From IMG/VR virus record IMGVR_UViG_3300044613_001034, positions 1-20,266 of that record: DNA of 20,266 nt. One strand, 5' to 3'. Both the position numbers and the translations under genes were made by a program. Under the pieces are notes generated by a model. It made no database searches. It was given only the letters and a program-made list of their open reading frames with translations, and had not been told where the DNA came from. The DNA comes from a virus. Below, piece by piece: positions 6,953-13,865 of this stretch (the first letter of the stretch is position 1; every line of letters starts with the position of its first letter).

Positions 6953-9434
6953 GTGTAACTCGTTTATTTATCGACCAACCAATAGCTTGAAGAATATTAT
7001 CAAGTGGTTCACCAAAAGTTTTGTCAAATTGTTTTTTACGATCAATATATTTTTCAAGTTGAAAATTTTTAGGTGGTTTGTTGATAAACCCCATAACTGC
7101 ATCTTTACCAGCTATCCCATAAGGATTGGGAACTTTAACAAAGACAAACTTCATCTTGTCGTTTTCCTTGATGGATTGAATTTCTTTGTCTATGTTTAGT
7201 TTCTTTGTATATGCATTATGCAACAATGCTGCCTTTGTAGCAATTGGAGTTCCAATCTTGTAAATATTAGAACTGTCTTTGTATTTATTGATACCCTTGA
7301 CACCCCGAGGAGCTGCGACATCTTCAATAGGCATAATCATAAAAGCATCATAAAATTTATCAACATAGTCTCGCAACTCCTCGGGAGTTTTTGTCAAGAT
7401 AATACGAATACAATCTTTTAATTTGGAACGCACGACTGCGGGAGTACTGCTTCGTGCAGTTTCAAGACCCATGATCTTTAACTTTGGATCTGCAAATCGA
7501 ACACCTTCAAGATCTTGCATAAGCAGTGCATATCGCTTTTTGGCAATAAACATTCCCGCAGAAGCAATTGCTTCACGCTTGAAGAAGATCTTATTTTCCG
7601 GACAACCGAGAGTGTATGCTAGCAATTCCATTTCTTTCTTAAACTGCGGTTGTATCTTGTGCTCACAGACTTCATGAATAAACTGTGTCACGTCTGCAAT
7701 TTCAGTCTTTGCAGAAACCTTCTCAACGACAGCATTCAGATTAAGATAGACAGAGTCAGTATCCACTGCCAGTACATAGTCCTTGTCATCCTTTGTAAGG
7801 TGCTGAATATAGTCGTTCATAGCCATCTCTGCCTTGCGAATGATTACCTGACCAGTTACGGTCACGGCGGTAGCAAGTTCCGGAGATGAATAGACGAAAG
7901 CAGGATTCCCAAGGCAACCATAAAGGCTGTTTGCAAGAATTTTTTTAACTGACTGACGAACCTTCAATGCAGCAATACGGGGAAGAAGATCTTTGTCCTT
8001 TGTCTTTTCGTATTCCTTCTCCAACTCAATCATCTTGTTCTTTGCTTCCTTACGCTGATTAAAAGTCTTTTCGATCAGGATTGGAATAAAGCCTTTGATT
8101 TCGCGTGTAAACATAGATCCGTTGCAGGCAAGACACGAAGATATGCTTTCTGCATGTTCTATAAAATTTGGAATATCTTTTCTTTTGCTTCGAAGAAAAT
8201 CATCTGCGTTTAAAGAAGAATCTTTGTGAGTGCAAGTTTCTGGTGAAATATTCCATTGCATAATAATGCTAGGATACAGACTTGTAGCATCAAAACTTAC
8301 AATATTTTTGTAGAGACCCGGAGTAACATCCTTTACGTAGGCTCCAACAAATTGATCGTCTTTGGCATAACTCCGCTTTAACGGTGGAATTATGTTTTGT
8401 TTAAAAAGATAATCACAGCAAATGGTTTCCCAGATGCGTGTTGCAAAGAAAACCGTATCAAATGTTATCTTGGCTTCGTATGCAATAGAAACCGCAAGGT
8501 CGATCAGTCTGAGCTTATTGTCAAGCTGTTCAACCAAGATTGCATCTTGAACGTTATACTCCGCAAACTTTTGAAAATCATTGCGGTAAAACTCCCGAAG
8601 TGACCCATACTCGCTGTAATCAAGTTTTTGAGCATCCAGTTCCGCCTTTGCAATAAAATTTAGAGCGTAACTTTCTTGACTCGTTCCGGAGAACTTTTTG
8701 TACAGATCCATGTAATCAAGAATCGTATATCCGGGAAATTCATAGATCTTATAGACCTTTCCACCGATATCCGTTTCCCGCATCTTCATCAAACCAAAAG
8801 GCAACCACTCCTGAATCTCCTTCTCTTCAAAGAAGAGTTTAGCCCTACCTATTATATAGGGCATATCGAACAGTTTAATATTCCACCCAGAAATAATGTC
8901 AACATCTTCTTTTGCCAAGACTTCAAAGGTTTTTTTGATCAGTTCCTTTTCTGAACTCGTAAGTATTACTTTACAATCAGGAAGATCGACTGGCTTTGAA
9001 GTTATGACATAAGTAGCGCCATCAACCCGAATGCTCATCAGGTTAATTTTTTCATTTGGGTTGTCCAAATCAGGAAACCCGTCTTCACTCTCACATTCCA
9101 AGTCTAGGTATGCGACTTTGATCTTGGAAAGATCGTATTCCACCTCAGCCTCATAAGTCTCCATGAGATATTGAGTGAGAAAATCAGTGTTTCCATAAAT
9201 CGGGCAATCATCTAAATCCCTGTATTGGTCAAGAAACTGTCTGCAATCATAAAGAGTGTCAAAGATCATACGCTTGACCTTGACACCATTCAGCGATCTA
9301 TACTTGCTGTCTTTATCTGTTTTGATGTACAGAGAAGGTTTAAACGCAACGGTGTCCGTAAACCGAACACCATTGCGATAACCTCGGACAAGTATTTTGT
9401 TGCCCTTCAGAGCGCAGGCAGTATAAAATTTCAT
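6933..9434 (-). CDS. 43: DNA polymerase, family B, T4 gp43-like
   Basis: The replicative polymerase with 3'-5' proofreading. It is 833 residues (T4 gp43 is 898). Exonuclease motifs: Exo I YLDLECE (Asp111, Glu113), Exo II NIKLFD (Asn185, Asp190) and Exo III YNVQD (Asp297). Polymerase motifs: A, SFDATSLYPSI (Asp382); B, KILANSLYG (498-506); C, VDTDS (Asp558, Asp560); then KKRY (632-635). All catalytic residues are present. Motif A reads DATSLYPS where DFxSLYPS is usual in the family. The last residues (TLESFFN) resemble the hydrophobic sliding-clamp-binding tail of T4/RB69 polymerases. The ATG at 9432-9434 overlaps the stop of the upstream gene as ATGA, so it would be read from the leftward promoter at 9756-9783. 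Confidence 0.97.
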   Translation of the reverse strand: MKFYTACALKGNKILVRGYRNGVRFTDTVAFKPSLYIKTDKDSKYRSLNGVKVKRMIFDTLYDCRQFLDQYRDLDDCPIYGNTDFLTQYLMETYEAEVEYDLSKIKVAYLDLECESEDGFPDLDNPNEKINLMSIRVDGATYVITSKPVDLPDCKVILTSSEKELIKKTFEVLAKEDVDIISGWNIKLFDMPYIIGRAKLFFEEKEIQEWLPFGLMKMRETDIGGKVYKIYEFPGYTILDYMDLYKKFSGTSQESYALNFIAKAELDAQKLDYSEYGSLREFYRNDFQKFAEYNVQDAILVEQLDNKLRLIDLAVSIAYEAKITFDTVFFATRIWETICCDYLFKQNIIPPLKRSYAKDDQFVGAYVKDVTPGLYKNIVSFDATSLYPSIIMQWNISPETCTHKDSSLNADDFLRSKRKDIPNFIEHAESISSCLACNGSMFTREIKGFIPILIEKTFNQRKEAKNKMIELEKEYEKTKDKDLLPRIAALKVRQSVKKILANSLYGCLGNPAFVYSSPELATAVTVTGQVIIRKAEMAMNDYIQHLTKDDKDYVLAVDTDSVYLNLNAVVEKVSAKTEIADVTQFIHEVCEHKIQPQFKKEMELLAYTLGCPENKIFFKREAIASAGMFIAKKRYALLMQDLEGVRFADPKLKIMGLETARSSTPAVVRSKLKDCIRIILTKTPEELRDYVDKFYDAFMIMPIEDVAAPRGVKGINKYKDSSNIYKIGTPIATKAALLHNAYTKKLNIDKEIQSIKENDKMKFVFVKVPNPYGIAGKDAVMGFINKPPKNFQLEKYIDRKKQFDKTFGEPLDNILQAIGWSINKRVTLESFFN

Positions 9435-9748
9435 TTCTTTGCGTCTTTGTCCTTGAGCAATCCTGCAAGGATAACACTATAATTGATAATGTCAACGATT
9501 GCGTCGTACACGCTCTCGTTTTTCAAACAAAGTTCTCCACGGTTCAAATAAGTAGAGATTCTTGACATTTTATCCGTCATTCGAATAAGAACCCCGAGTT
9601 CTGCTGTTGAAAACCCAAGATATTCCGCTCGGCGGAAGTTCATGAACGGATCTGCGGTAGAAGCATAGTCATTGTTCTTTTTTTCCATCAATTCCTTGGC
9701 TTCTTGACAAATTTTAGTATGTAAGGCAAATAGTTCGTCTCTAGTCAT
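9431..9748 (-). CDS. DUF1599/Nmad1-like (MazG-like all-alpha) protein
   Basis: A 105-residue, probably all-helical protein. Conserved blocks are KKNNDYA (23-29), DPFMNFRRAEYLG (33-45), RMTDKMSRI (56-64) and NESVYDAIVDIINY (77-90). This pattern is known from the DUF1599 / nucleotide-modification-associated family, distantly like MazG-type pyrophosphatases whose acidic residues bind metal. A role in cleaving or sensing modified or unwanted nucleotides is inferred, not shown. The start chosen is the ATG at 9746-9748; an upstream frame reaching 9844 would cross the divergent promoter region. There is no clear Shine-Dalgarno. TTGACA and TATATT boxes sit immediately upstream, making it the first gene of the replication unit, with polymerase overlapping its end. 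Confidence 0.85.
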   Translation of the reverse strand: MTRDELFALHTKICQEAKELMEKKNNDYASTADPFMNFRRAEYLGFSTAELGVLIRMTDKMSRISTYLNRGELCLKNESVYDAIVDIINYSVILAGLLKDKDAKK

Positions 9749-9755
9749 GTCGCCA

Positions 9756-9783
9756 AATATAACACCTTTTAATGGACTGTCAA
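9756..9783 (-). promoter_or_regulatory. Sigma70-type promoter of the leftward replication unit
   Basis: Read on the minus strand: TTGACA (9778-9783), 16 bases, TATATT (9756-9761), then seven bases to the ATG at 9748. The -35 box is a perfect consensus. The predicted transcription start is the ATG or the base before it, so the mRNA would be effectively leaderless. It should serve the DUF1599-like gene and DNA polymerase. Confidence 0.75.
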
Positions 9784-9786
9784 GAA

Positions 9787-9794
9787 TATAAATA
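9787..9794 (+). promoter_or_regulatory. T4-type late promoter box TATAAATA
   Basis: An exact match to the T4 late -10 box, which is read by host RNA polymerase carrying the phage late sigma and coactivator. In T4, transcription starts about six bases downstream, here near 9800. This is just ahead of the GGAG ribosome site (9807-9810) of the first gene in the rightward lysis and fibre operon. Only three bases separate it from the -35 box of the leftward promoter. Confidence 0.75.
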
Positions 9795-9819
9795 TTAAGA
9801 CACAATGGAGTTTGCAAAG

Positions 9820-10425
9820 ATGTACCTATCCATGATCGATCCAATTAAAACAATAGAAGGAATTTCTCTTGCAGTTATGGGAATTTTGGGTATTGGATGG
9901 GGTGTTGCAAAATTTTGGAAGACCAAACAAAAATCAGATAATTTTATAGCAATTCATACGGAAATCCATGAATTGCTTACCGAACTTCGTTTAAGTGCCG
10001 GAAGCATGCGAGCCACGGTGCTTCAATTCCACAACGGGGAATATTTTATGGATGGTATATCCATGAGAAAATTTTCAATCACGCACGAATCTTCTCACCG
10101 TGGTTATATTTCCCAAGCCGTAAAATTTAAAAATGTTCTTTGCTCACTTTATATTCCCCTTCTAAACAGAATTCTTGAAGACAAAGCTATTATCTACCAC
10201 GTTCAAGCAATGTCTGAAAGTTATGCAAAGCATTTCTTTGAAGATGAAAATATTTCTCATTATGCATGCCTACCATTAAAAAATAAAGCAATTAATGTCG
10301 GATTTATACTAATTCAATGGCATGAGGATTTTAAACCAAATATGGACAAAGAACATGCCATGATGGAACATTTCAAAACTATAAAAGATTCTATAGAACT
10401 TCAACTTTCATATCAGAGGAACTAA
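9820..10425 (+). CDS. Membrane-anchored GAF-like domain protein, unknown role
   Basis: A 201-residue protein with one N-terminal membrane segment (about 12-32, Gly-rich with GILGIGWGVA) followed by a basic KTKQK stretch and a soluble domain. The domain pattern (ATVLQFHNGEYFMDG at 65-79, FSITHESSHRG at 85-95, then LPLKNK and GFILIQWHED) resembles GAF-like sensor folds; this is inference from pattern. Start choice: an ATG at 9805 is in frame, but the late promoter would start mRNA near 9800, leaving no room for a ribosome site there. GGAG at 9807-9810 is correctly spaced for the ATG at 9820. It heads the operon with holin and spanin candidates, so a role in lysis timing or membrane sensing is possible but unproven. 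Confidence 0.7.
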   Translation: MYLSMIDPIKTIEGISLAVMGILGIGWGVAKFWKTKQKSDNFIAIHTEIHELLTELRLSAGSMRATVLQFHNGEYFMDGISMRKFSITHESSHRGYISQAVKFKNVLCSLYIPLLNRILEDKAIIYHVQAMSESYAKHFFEDENISHYACLPLKNKAINVGFILIQWHEDFKPNMDKEHAMMEHFKTIKDSIELQLSYQRN

Positions 10426-10426
10426 T

Positions 10427-10861
10427 ATGCCTACAGAATTAATATCTTTGCTTGGTGGGGGGGTTACGGGATTCCTATTCCGCTACTGGGCCCAAAGAGC
10501 CCAAGACCAAAAAGACATGTTTAAAATGGCTATTGAGGCCAACAAACAAACAACAGATAACCAAGATAAAGCAGTCCAACGAGTGCCACTTGATGTAGGC
10601 AAAGGAGTGAGACAATTAATAGTTCTTTCATGCCTTTTTGCAGTCGTTGCAGCACCATTTGTTCTTCCATTCTTTGGGATCTCCACATTCGCTGAATTTA
10701 CACAAAAGCAACCTGAAAGTTTCTTCGGCTTGATACCCGAAACAACTCGTAAATATTTTGTAGAGATACCGGGATATTTATTTGCCGAAGAAAATCGCCA
10801 AGTTCTCTTGGCCGTAGTAGGATTCTACTTCGGAACAGCTGCGGGGGGAAATAAATCATGA
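10427..10861 (+). CDS. Probable holin, three transmembrane segments
   Basis: A 144-residue membrane protein. Segments are near 4-22 (LISLLGGGVTGFLF), 62-84 (LIVLSCLFAVVAAPFVLPFF) and 124-141 (VLLAVVGFYFGTAAGG). A charged, Gln-rich stretch (AQRAQDQKDMFKMAIEANK) lies between the first two. The layout, with the C-terminal GFYFGT ending, resembles the three-TM holin family first named from gene transfer agents. Holins open the inner membrane at a set time to release endolysin. The ATG has AGAGGAA upstream, and the gene starts two bases after its neighbour. It overlaps the following lipoprotein gene by four bases (ATGA). No endolysin gene is visible in the window. A run of seven G occurs in codons 10-12. 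Confidence 0.62.
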   Translation: MPTELISLLGGGVTGFLFRYWAQRAQDQKDMFKMAIEANKQTTDNQDKAVQRVPLDVGKGVRQLIVLSCLFAVVAAPFVLPFFGISTFAEFTQKQPESFFGLIPETTRKYFVEIPGYLFAEENRQVLLAVVGFYFGTAAGGNKS

Positions 10862-11100
10862 AATATATTCTAGCATTAATTTTTCTGGCATCCTGCACAA
10901 CACCACAGATTGTTTCTCCTCTGGACAAACAAGGAAATCCAATTCATAGTGTATTAAAAGAGCCATTTTTTGGAACACCTAGCCAAGCCTCTGAATGGAG
11001 TTTTTGGTACGTTATAATTTGTGCAGTTGTATTCTGGTTTGCTTGGAAAGAATTTAAGTCTGTAATGTGGCCAAAGCAACCCAAAAAAGAAGATAAATAA
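10858..11100 (+). CDS. Small lipoprotein with C-terminal TM segment, candidate u-spanin
   Basis: An 80-residue protein. An N-terminal lipoprotein signal ends at a lipobox LASC with Cys13 as the lipidated residue. About 35 residues follow, then a membrane segment at 48-64 (FWYVIICAVVFWFAW) and a basic tail (KEFKSVMWPKQPKKEDK). By the positive-inside rule the tail would be cytoplasmic, giving one chain tethered to the outer membrane by lipid and to the inner membrane by its C-terminus. That is the topology of unimolecular spanins such as T1 gp11, which fuse the two membranes in the last step of Gram-negative lysis. The periplasmic part is much shorter than in T1 gp11. It overlaps the probable holin gene as ATGA, and a G-rich run (10843-10848) provides the ribosome site. 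The lipoprotein call is firm; spanin function is inferred. Confidence 0.65.
   Translation: MKYILALIFLASCTTPQIVSPLDKQGNPIHSVLKEPFFGTPSQASEWSFWYVIICAVVFWFAWKEFKSVMWPKQPKKEDK
11092..11099 (+). promoter_or_regulatory. Possible late-type promoter GATAAATA
   Basis: A one-base variant of the T4 late box, 16 bases before the ATG of the 741-residue fibre gene, with its Shine-Dalgarno (GAGGA) in between. It also encodes the Asp-Lys-stop end of the lipoprotein gene. The same octamer occurs inside other genes here, so this is only a weak candidate. Confidence 0.3.
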
Positions 11101-11115
11101 GATACGAGGAAAATC

Positions 11116-13341
11116 ATGGGCGTAAAGAAACAAATGGATACATTTTTTGCCAGTTTGGGTGAGCAAACTGGATACCGTGGAAGATTGGTAAACACACCAA
11201 TGGGACCGTTCCGCTGGAACGATGCCATCGAATTGTGGGAAAACGTCAACAACGGTATGGTGATGAATAATATTTCTTTCATGGATGAATTTGCCATGAT
11301 GGATTACGATACTTTAGGTGGTGGAGGTGGAGAAAATATAACACCCCTTTATTTAAATCTTGATTTTACTCAAGGAACATTTGATTCTAGAATAACATTT
11401 TTTGAAAATGGTGTCGGTGGAATAGTAAACAGCCAAGGAATCCTTGATTATAATGAAAACAATTTATTGTCTTGGAGCGATTATGGTTTGACTGGCTGGG
11501 GATTGCCACCCGCCGGAGTATCTAGAACAGAAATTACAGATGTTGATGGAAATCCACAAAGGGGTGCTCGTATAACTTTTAGGCAGGCTGGAAATTCATC
11601 TTTAACTTTACAAACACTTTATAAAACAACATCAAAGTCTTTAATATTTTGGATAAGAGGTAGTACATCAAATATAGGAAACTGTGGTGGTGCTGTAGAA
11701 AATGTAATTGAAGTTGGAATGCAAACTCCAAATACTGCATCTAATGGTGGATTTGATGGACCTATTGGAACACCTTTTGGTACAGGTATTTGGGGATTTT
11801 CGAATAGAGGAACTTGTGATCTTATAGGTGGATTTACATCTGGTGTTATAGTAGATAAACTTGACCCATCATTTAGACCAAACCTTTGGAGAATTAGAAA
11901 TATCTCAACTACTGAATGGACTAAAGTAAAAGTAACAAATTATGATTCTGTCTCAGCAGTAAATATATATTTCGGTACTGCAACGCTGGGAGTTGGCGCC
12001 ACATACACATTCGATATGTGTCAACTACAGTTACAGGCAGGCCAGTATGATAAGGGGTATAGAAGAACAACTGGTTCACCATATTATGGACCCAGAATTA
12101 CATTTGCTTCCACTGGCGGAATAACATTGGGATGGTGGCTTGAACCAGAATTAAAAAACCGTTTAACAAATTCCATGAATTTGTCTTCGTCTGGTTTGAG
12201 TGGAACAACAGGATGGAGTTTGAGTCGCTGTGGAATTACTTGGACCACAGAAGTATTATCGCCCGCCGGATATTCAGATGGTTATAAACTTTTTGATGAT
12301 ACTACTTCAGGAACACCGACACATAGATTGATATCGGATGCTGTTACACAAACAATCAGCCCCCATTCACCCTCTGGCTATAGTTTCTACACAGCAAGCA
12401 CATGGTTTAAAGCTGGTGGTTTAACAAATGCATATCTTGTCATTGCAGATTCTACAGAAACCAATTTAGCTAGAGCAATATTTGATTTACAAAATTTTGC
12501 TGTTGGTACCACAGCACAAAGCGGAAGTGGAATAACTTTAATAAACACAGCCACGGGTCTTGAATTATATAACAATGGATGGGCAAGAGCATATATGAGT
12601 GCTGTTGTTGGTATAAGCTCCGCTTTACGAATGCATATTGGTACAGCAATACGATCAAATGAAAATGCTTATTTGGGAACTGGAACTGGTTTCGTCTATA
12701 TCTGGGGCCCACAATTTGAAAGCACTCTATTCCCGAGCAGCTATATGCCAACTGGAAATTGTGGTGCTAATTCTTTCATTTTACGTTCGTCAAATACTGC
12801 AATAATCGGAAATACCGGTAACTTGTTTTATGCAAATGATAATTCTGGAACAATAAACATAGAATATTATTACAGAAACAACCAATTTAGAAATTTCCCG
12901 TCCATAGCTAATTTTAGATTTGGTTCCGCTTCTTGCGATCCACGAACATATTCTGTTTCTTTATTTGCGGGCGAGGGAAACAATTACTACAGTGGAAATA
13001 ATGTAAGAACTGCAGGTGGTACTGGTACAAACAGCTTCGTATATTATAATGGAAGTAACGCCAATTCACCACCTCGTTACAATAACTTTATAAGACAAAG
13101 CGGTTCTTTCCTTGGATTGAGTGGATCATCCTCTTATAATATAATAAGCGTAAATGGTAGAACTGGTTCTAACTCAATTGTTTTTGGCAACGGCGGTGGA
13201 ACTCTTAATATTCCTACCTCTTTAGATTTTCAACAAAGATGTGATTCTAACCCGGATGGTCACCCGGGAATAATAATTAAGAAGTTTTCATTCGAACCAG
13301 TATTTACGCCACAAAATATTTTAGTACAAAGAACAACTTAA
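11116..13341 (+). CDS. Large fibre- or appendage-type virion protein with lectin-like modules
   Basis: 741 residues, rich in Gly, Ser, Thr and Asn, with no signal peptide. A short N-terminal region (1-65, with PFRWNDAIELWENVNNGMVM) is followed by a GGGGG linker (68-72). Two homologous modules follow, about 105-320 and 349-547. Each opens with an N-L/N-R-L segment and a GW motif (NLLSWSDYGLTGW; NRLTNSMNLSSSG) and closes with a similar motif (CQLQLQAGQYDKGYRRTTG; WGPQFESTLFPSSYMPTG). This closing motif is common in phage carbohydrate-binding or concanavalin-like modules. A third beta-rich region (552-741) completes it. The protein probably binds host-surface or other glycans from the virion. 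GAGGA lies before the ATG. The gene ends in a four-base overlap with the convergent dUTPase gene. I cannot name the exact virion part. Confidence 0.72.
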   Translation: MGVKKQMDTFFASLGEQTGYRGRLVNTPMGPFRWNDAIELWENVNNGMVMNNISFMDEFAMMDYDTLGGGGGENITPLYLNLDFTQGTFDSRITFFENGVGGIVNSQGILDYNENNLLSWSDYGLTGWGLPPAGVSRTEITDVDGNPQRGARITFRQAGNSSLTLQTLYKTTSKSLIFWIRGSTSNIGNCGGAVENVIEVGMQTPNTASNGGFDGPIGTPFGTGIWGFSNRGTCDLIGGFTSGVIVDKLDPSFRPNLWRIRNISTTEWTKVKVTNYDSVSAVNIYFGTATLGVGATYTFDMCQLQLQAGQYDKGYRRTTGSPYYGPRITFASTGGITLGWWLEPELKNRLTNSMNLSSSGLSGTTGWSLSRCGITWTTEVLSPAGYSDGYKLFDDTTSGTPTHRLISDAVTQTISPHSPSGYSFYTASTWFKAGGLTNAYLVIADSTETNLARAIFDLQNFAVGTTAQSGSGITLINTATGLELYNNGWARAYMSAVVGISSALRMHIGTAIRSNENAYLGTGTGFVYIWGPQFESTLFPSSYMPTGNCGANSFILRSSNTAIIGNTGNLFYANDNSGTINIEYYYRNNQFRNFPSIANFRFGSASCDPRTYSVSLFAGEGNNYYSGNNVRTAGGTGTNSFVYYNGSNANSPPRYNNFIRQSGSFLGLSGSSSYNIISVNGRTGSNSIVFGNGGGTLNIPTSLDFQQRCDSNPDGHPGIIIKKFSFEPVFTPQNILVQRTT

Positions 13342-13859
13342 CTAACTCCAGTACTTCCAAATCCGCCAACCCGGTCTGTCTTCAGGCCGGGTTGGTTGTA
13401 AATTTCAGCAAACTGAACTTGCTCATACTTGACAACTTCACCTTGGGCGATTCTATCTCTGTTATAAATTTTAATAGGATCTTGTACGTTTGTGTTGATC
13501 ATAATCAACTTTGTTTCATACGTATAATCTTCATCAACGACACCTTCGCAGTTTGCCAATGTAAGACCATACTTTAAGGCCATACCTGATCTTGGGTGGA
13601 GACGAATTGAATATCCAGCAGGTATATCAAAAGTCAACCCAGTTCGTACCAGCGCACGTTCTCCCGGCATAAGAAGAATGTAGTATTCATCCTTATCGTG
13701 ATCGTATTGTGGTTCAATCTCGCTAGTCTCTTTTCCCTCCCACACCTTTACTTTTTCATCTTTGGGGATATAAGCAGCAAGATCAAAACAAGCAGCCATC
13801 TTGGTTTGGTAATTGGGATCAACTACTTCTGGAGAATCTTTATAATATTTTAAATACAT
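13338..13859 (-). CDS. dut: dUTPase (trimeric dUTP diphosphatase)
   Basis: Hydrolyses dUTP to dUMP and pyrophosphate, keeping uracil out of DNA and feeding ThyX. All five trimeric-dUTPase motifs are present in 173 residues: motif 1 AACFDL (22-27), motif 2 PRSG (89-92), motif 3 GVVDEDY (106-112), motif 4 RIAQG (136-140) and motif 5 RVGGFGSTG (163-171). Motif 1 has Cys where Gly is common. About 25 extra charged residues lie between motifs 1 and 2 (around 36-60). The start is the ATG at 13857-13859; a TTG at 13874 in frame overlaps the promoter. There is no Shine-Dalgarno. A perfect TTGACA and TATAAT pair ends six bases before the ATG. It sits alone between late genes, with its own promoter, and converges on the fibre gene. 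Confidence 0.95.
   Translation of the reverse strand: MYLKYYKDSPEVVDPNYQTKMAACFDLAAYIPKDEKVKVWEGKETSEIEPQYDHDKDEYYILLMPGERALVRTGLTFDIPAGYSIRLHPRSGMALKYGLTLANCEGVVDEDYTYETKLIMINTNVQDPIKIYNRDRIAQGEVVKYEQVQFAEIYNQPGLKTDRVGGFGSTGVS
13366..13395. terminator. Strong hairpin, candidate (bidirectional) terminator inside dut 3' end
   Basis: CCAACCCGG (13366-13374) and CCGGGTTGG (13387-13395) are perfect reverse complements. The inner CTG/CAG can pair too, with one G-U wobble, leaving a TCTT loop, so the stem can reach 13 pairs. On the plus strand it is followed by a moderately T-rich stretch (TTGTAAATTT), and it starts 25 bases after the stop of the rightward fibre gene. It lies in dut codons near motif 5, so it would form in both transcripts. 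The T-run is weak, so termination is inferred. Confidence 0.55.
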
Positions 13860-13865
13860 ATGTAA

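Noticed and set aside
6965-6972. GATAAATA on the minus strand inside the end of DNA polymerase, and another near the uvsX start at about 6374
   Set aside because: Late-type variant boxes inside early replication genes make no regulatory sense, and the octamer arises easily from Lys or Asp-Lys-stop codons. They lower trust in the other GATAAATA candidates.
9460-9493. TTGACA followed after 16 bases by TATCCT within the DUF1599-like gene, as an internal promoter for polymerase
   Set aside because: The -10 match is poor, it lies in conserved coding sequence (IINYSVILA), and it lacks the short ATG distance of the other four promoters.
9749-9844. Longer start for the DUF1599-like gene, reaching 9844
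   Set aside because: The extra 32 codons cross both divergent promoters and do not resemble the family; the ATG at 9748 matches the family start.
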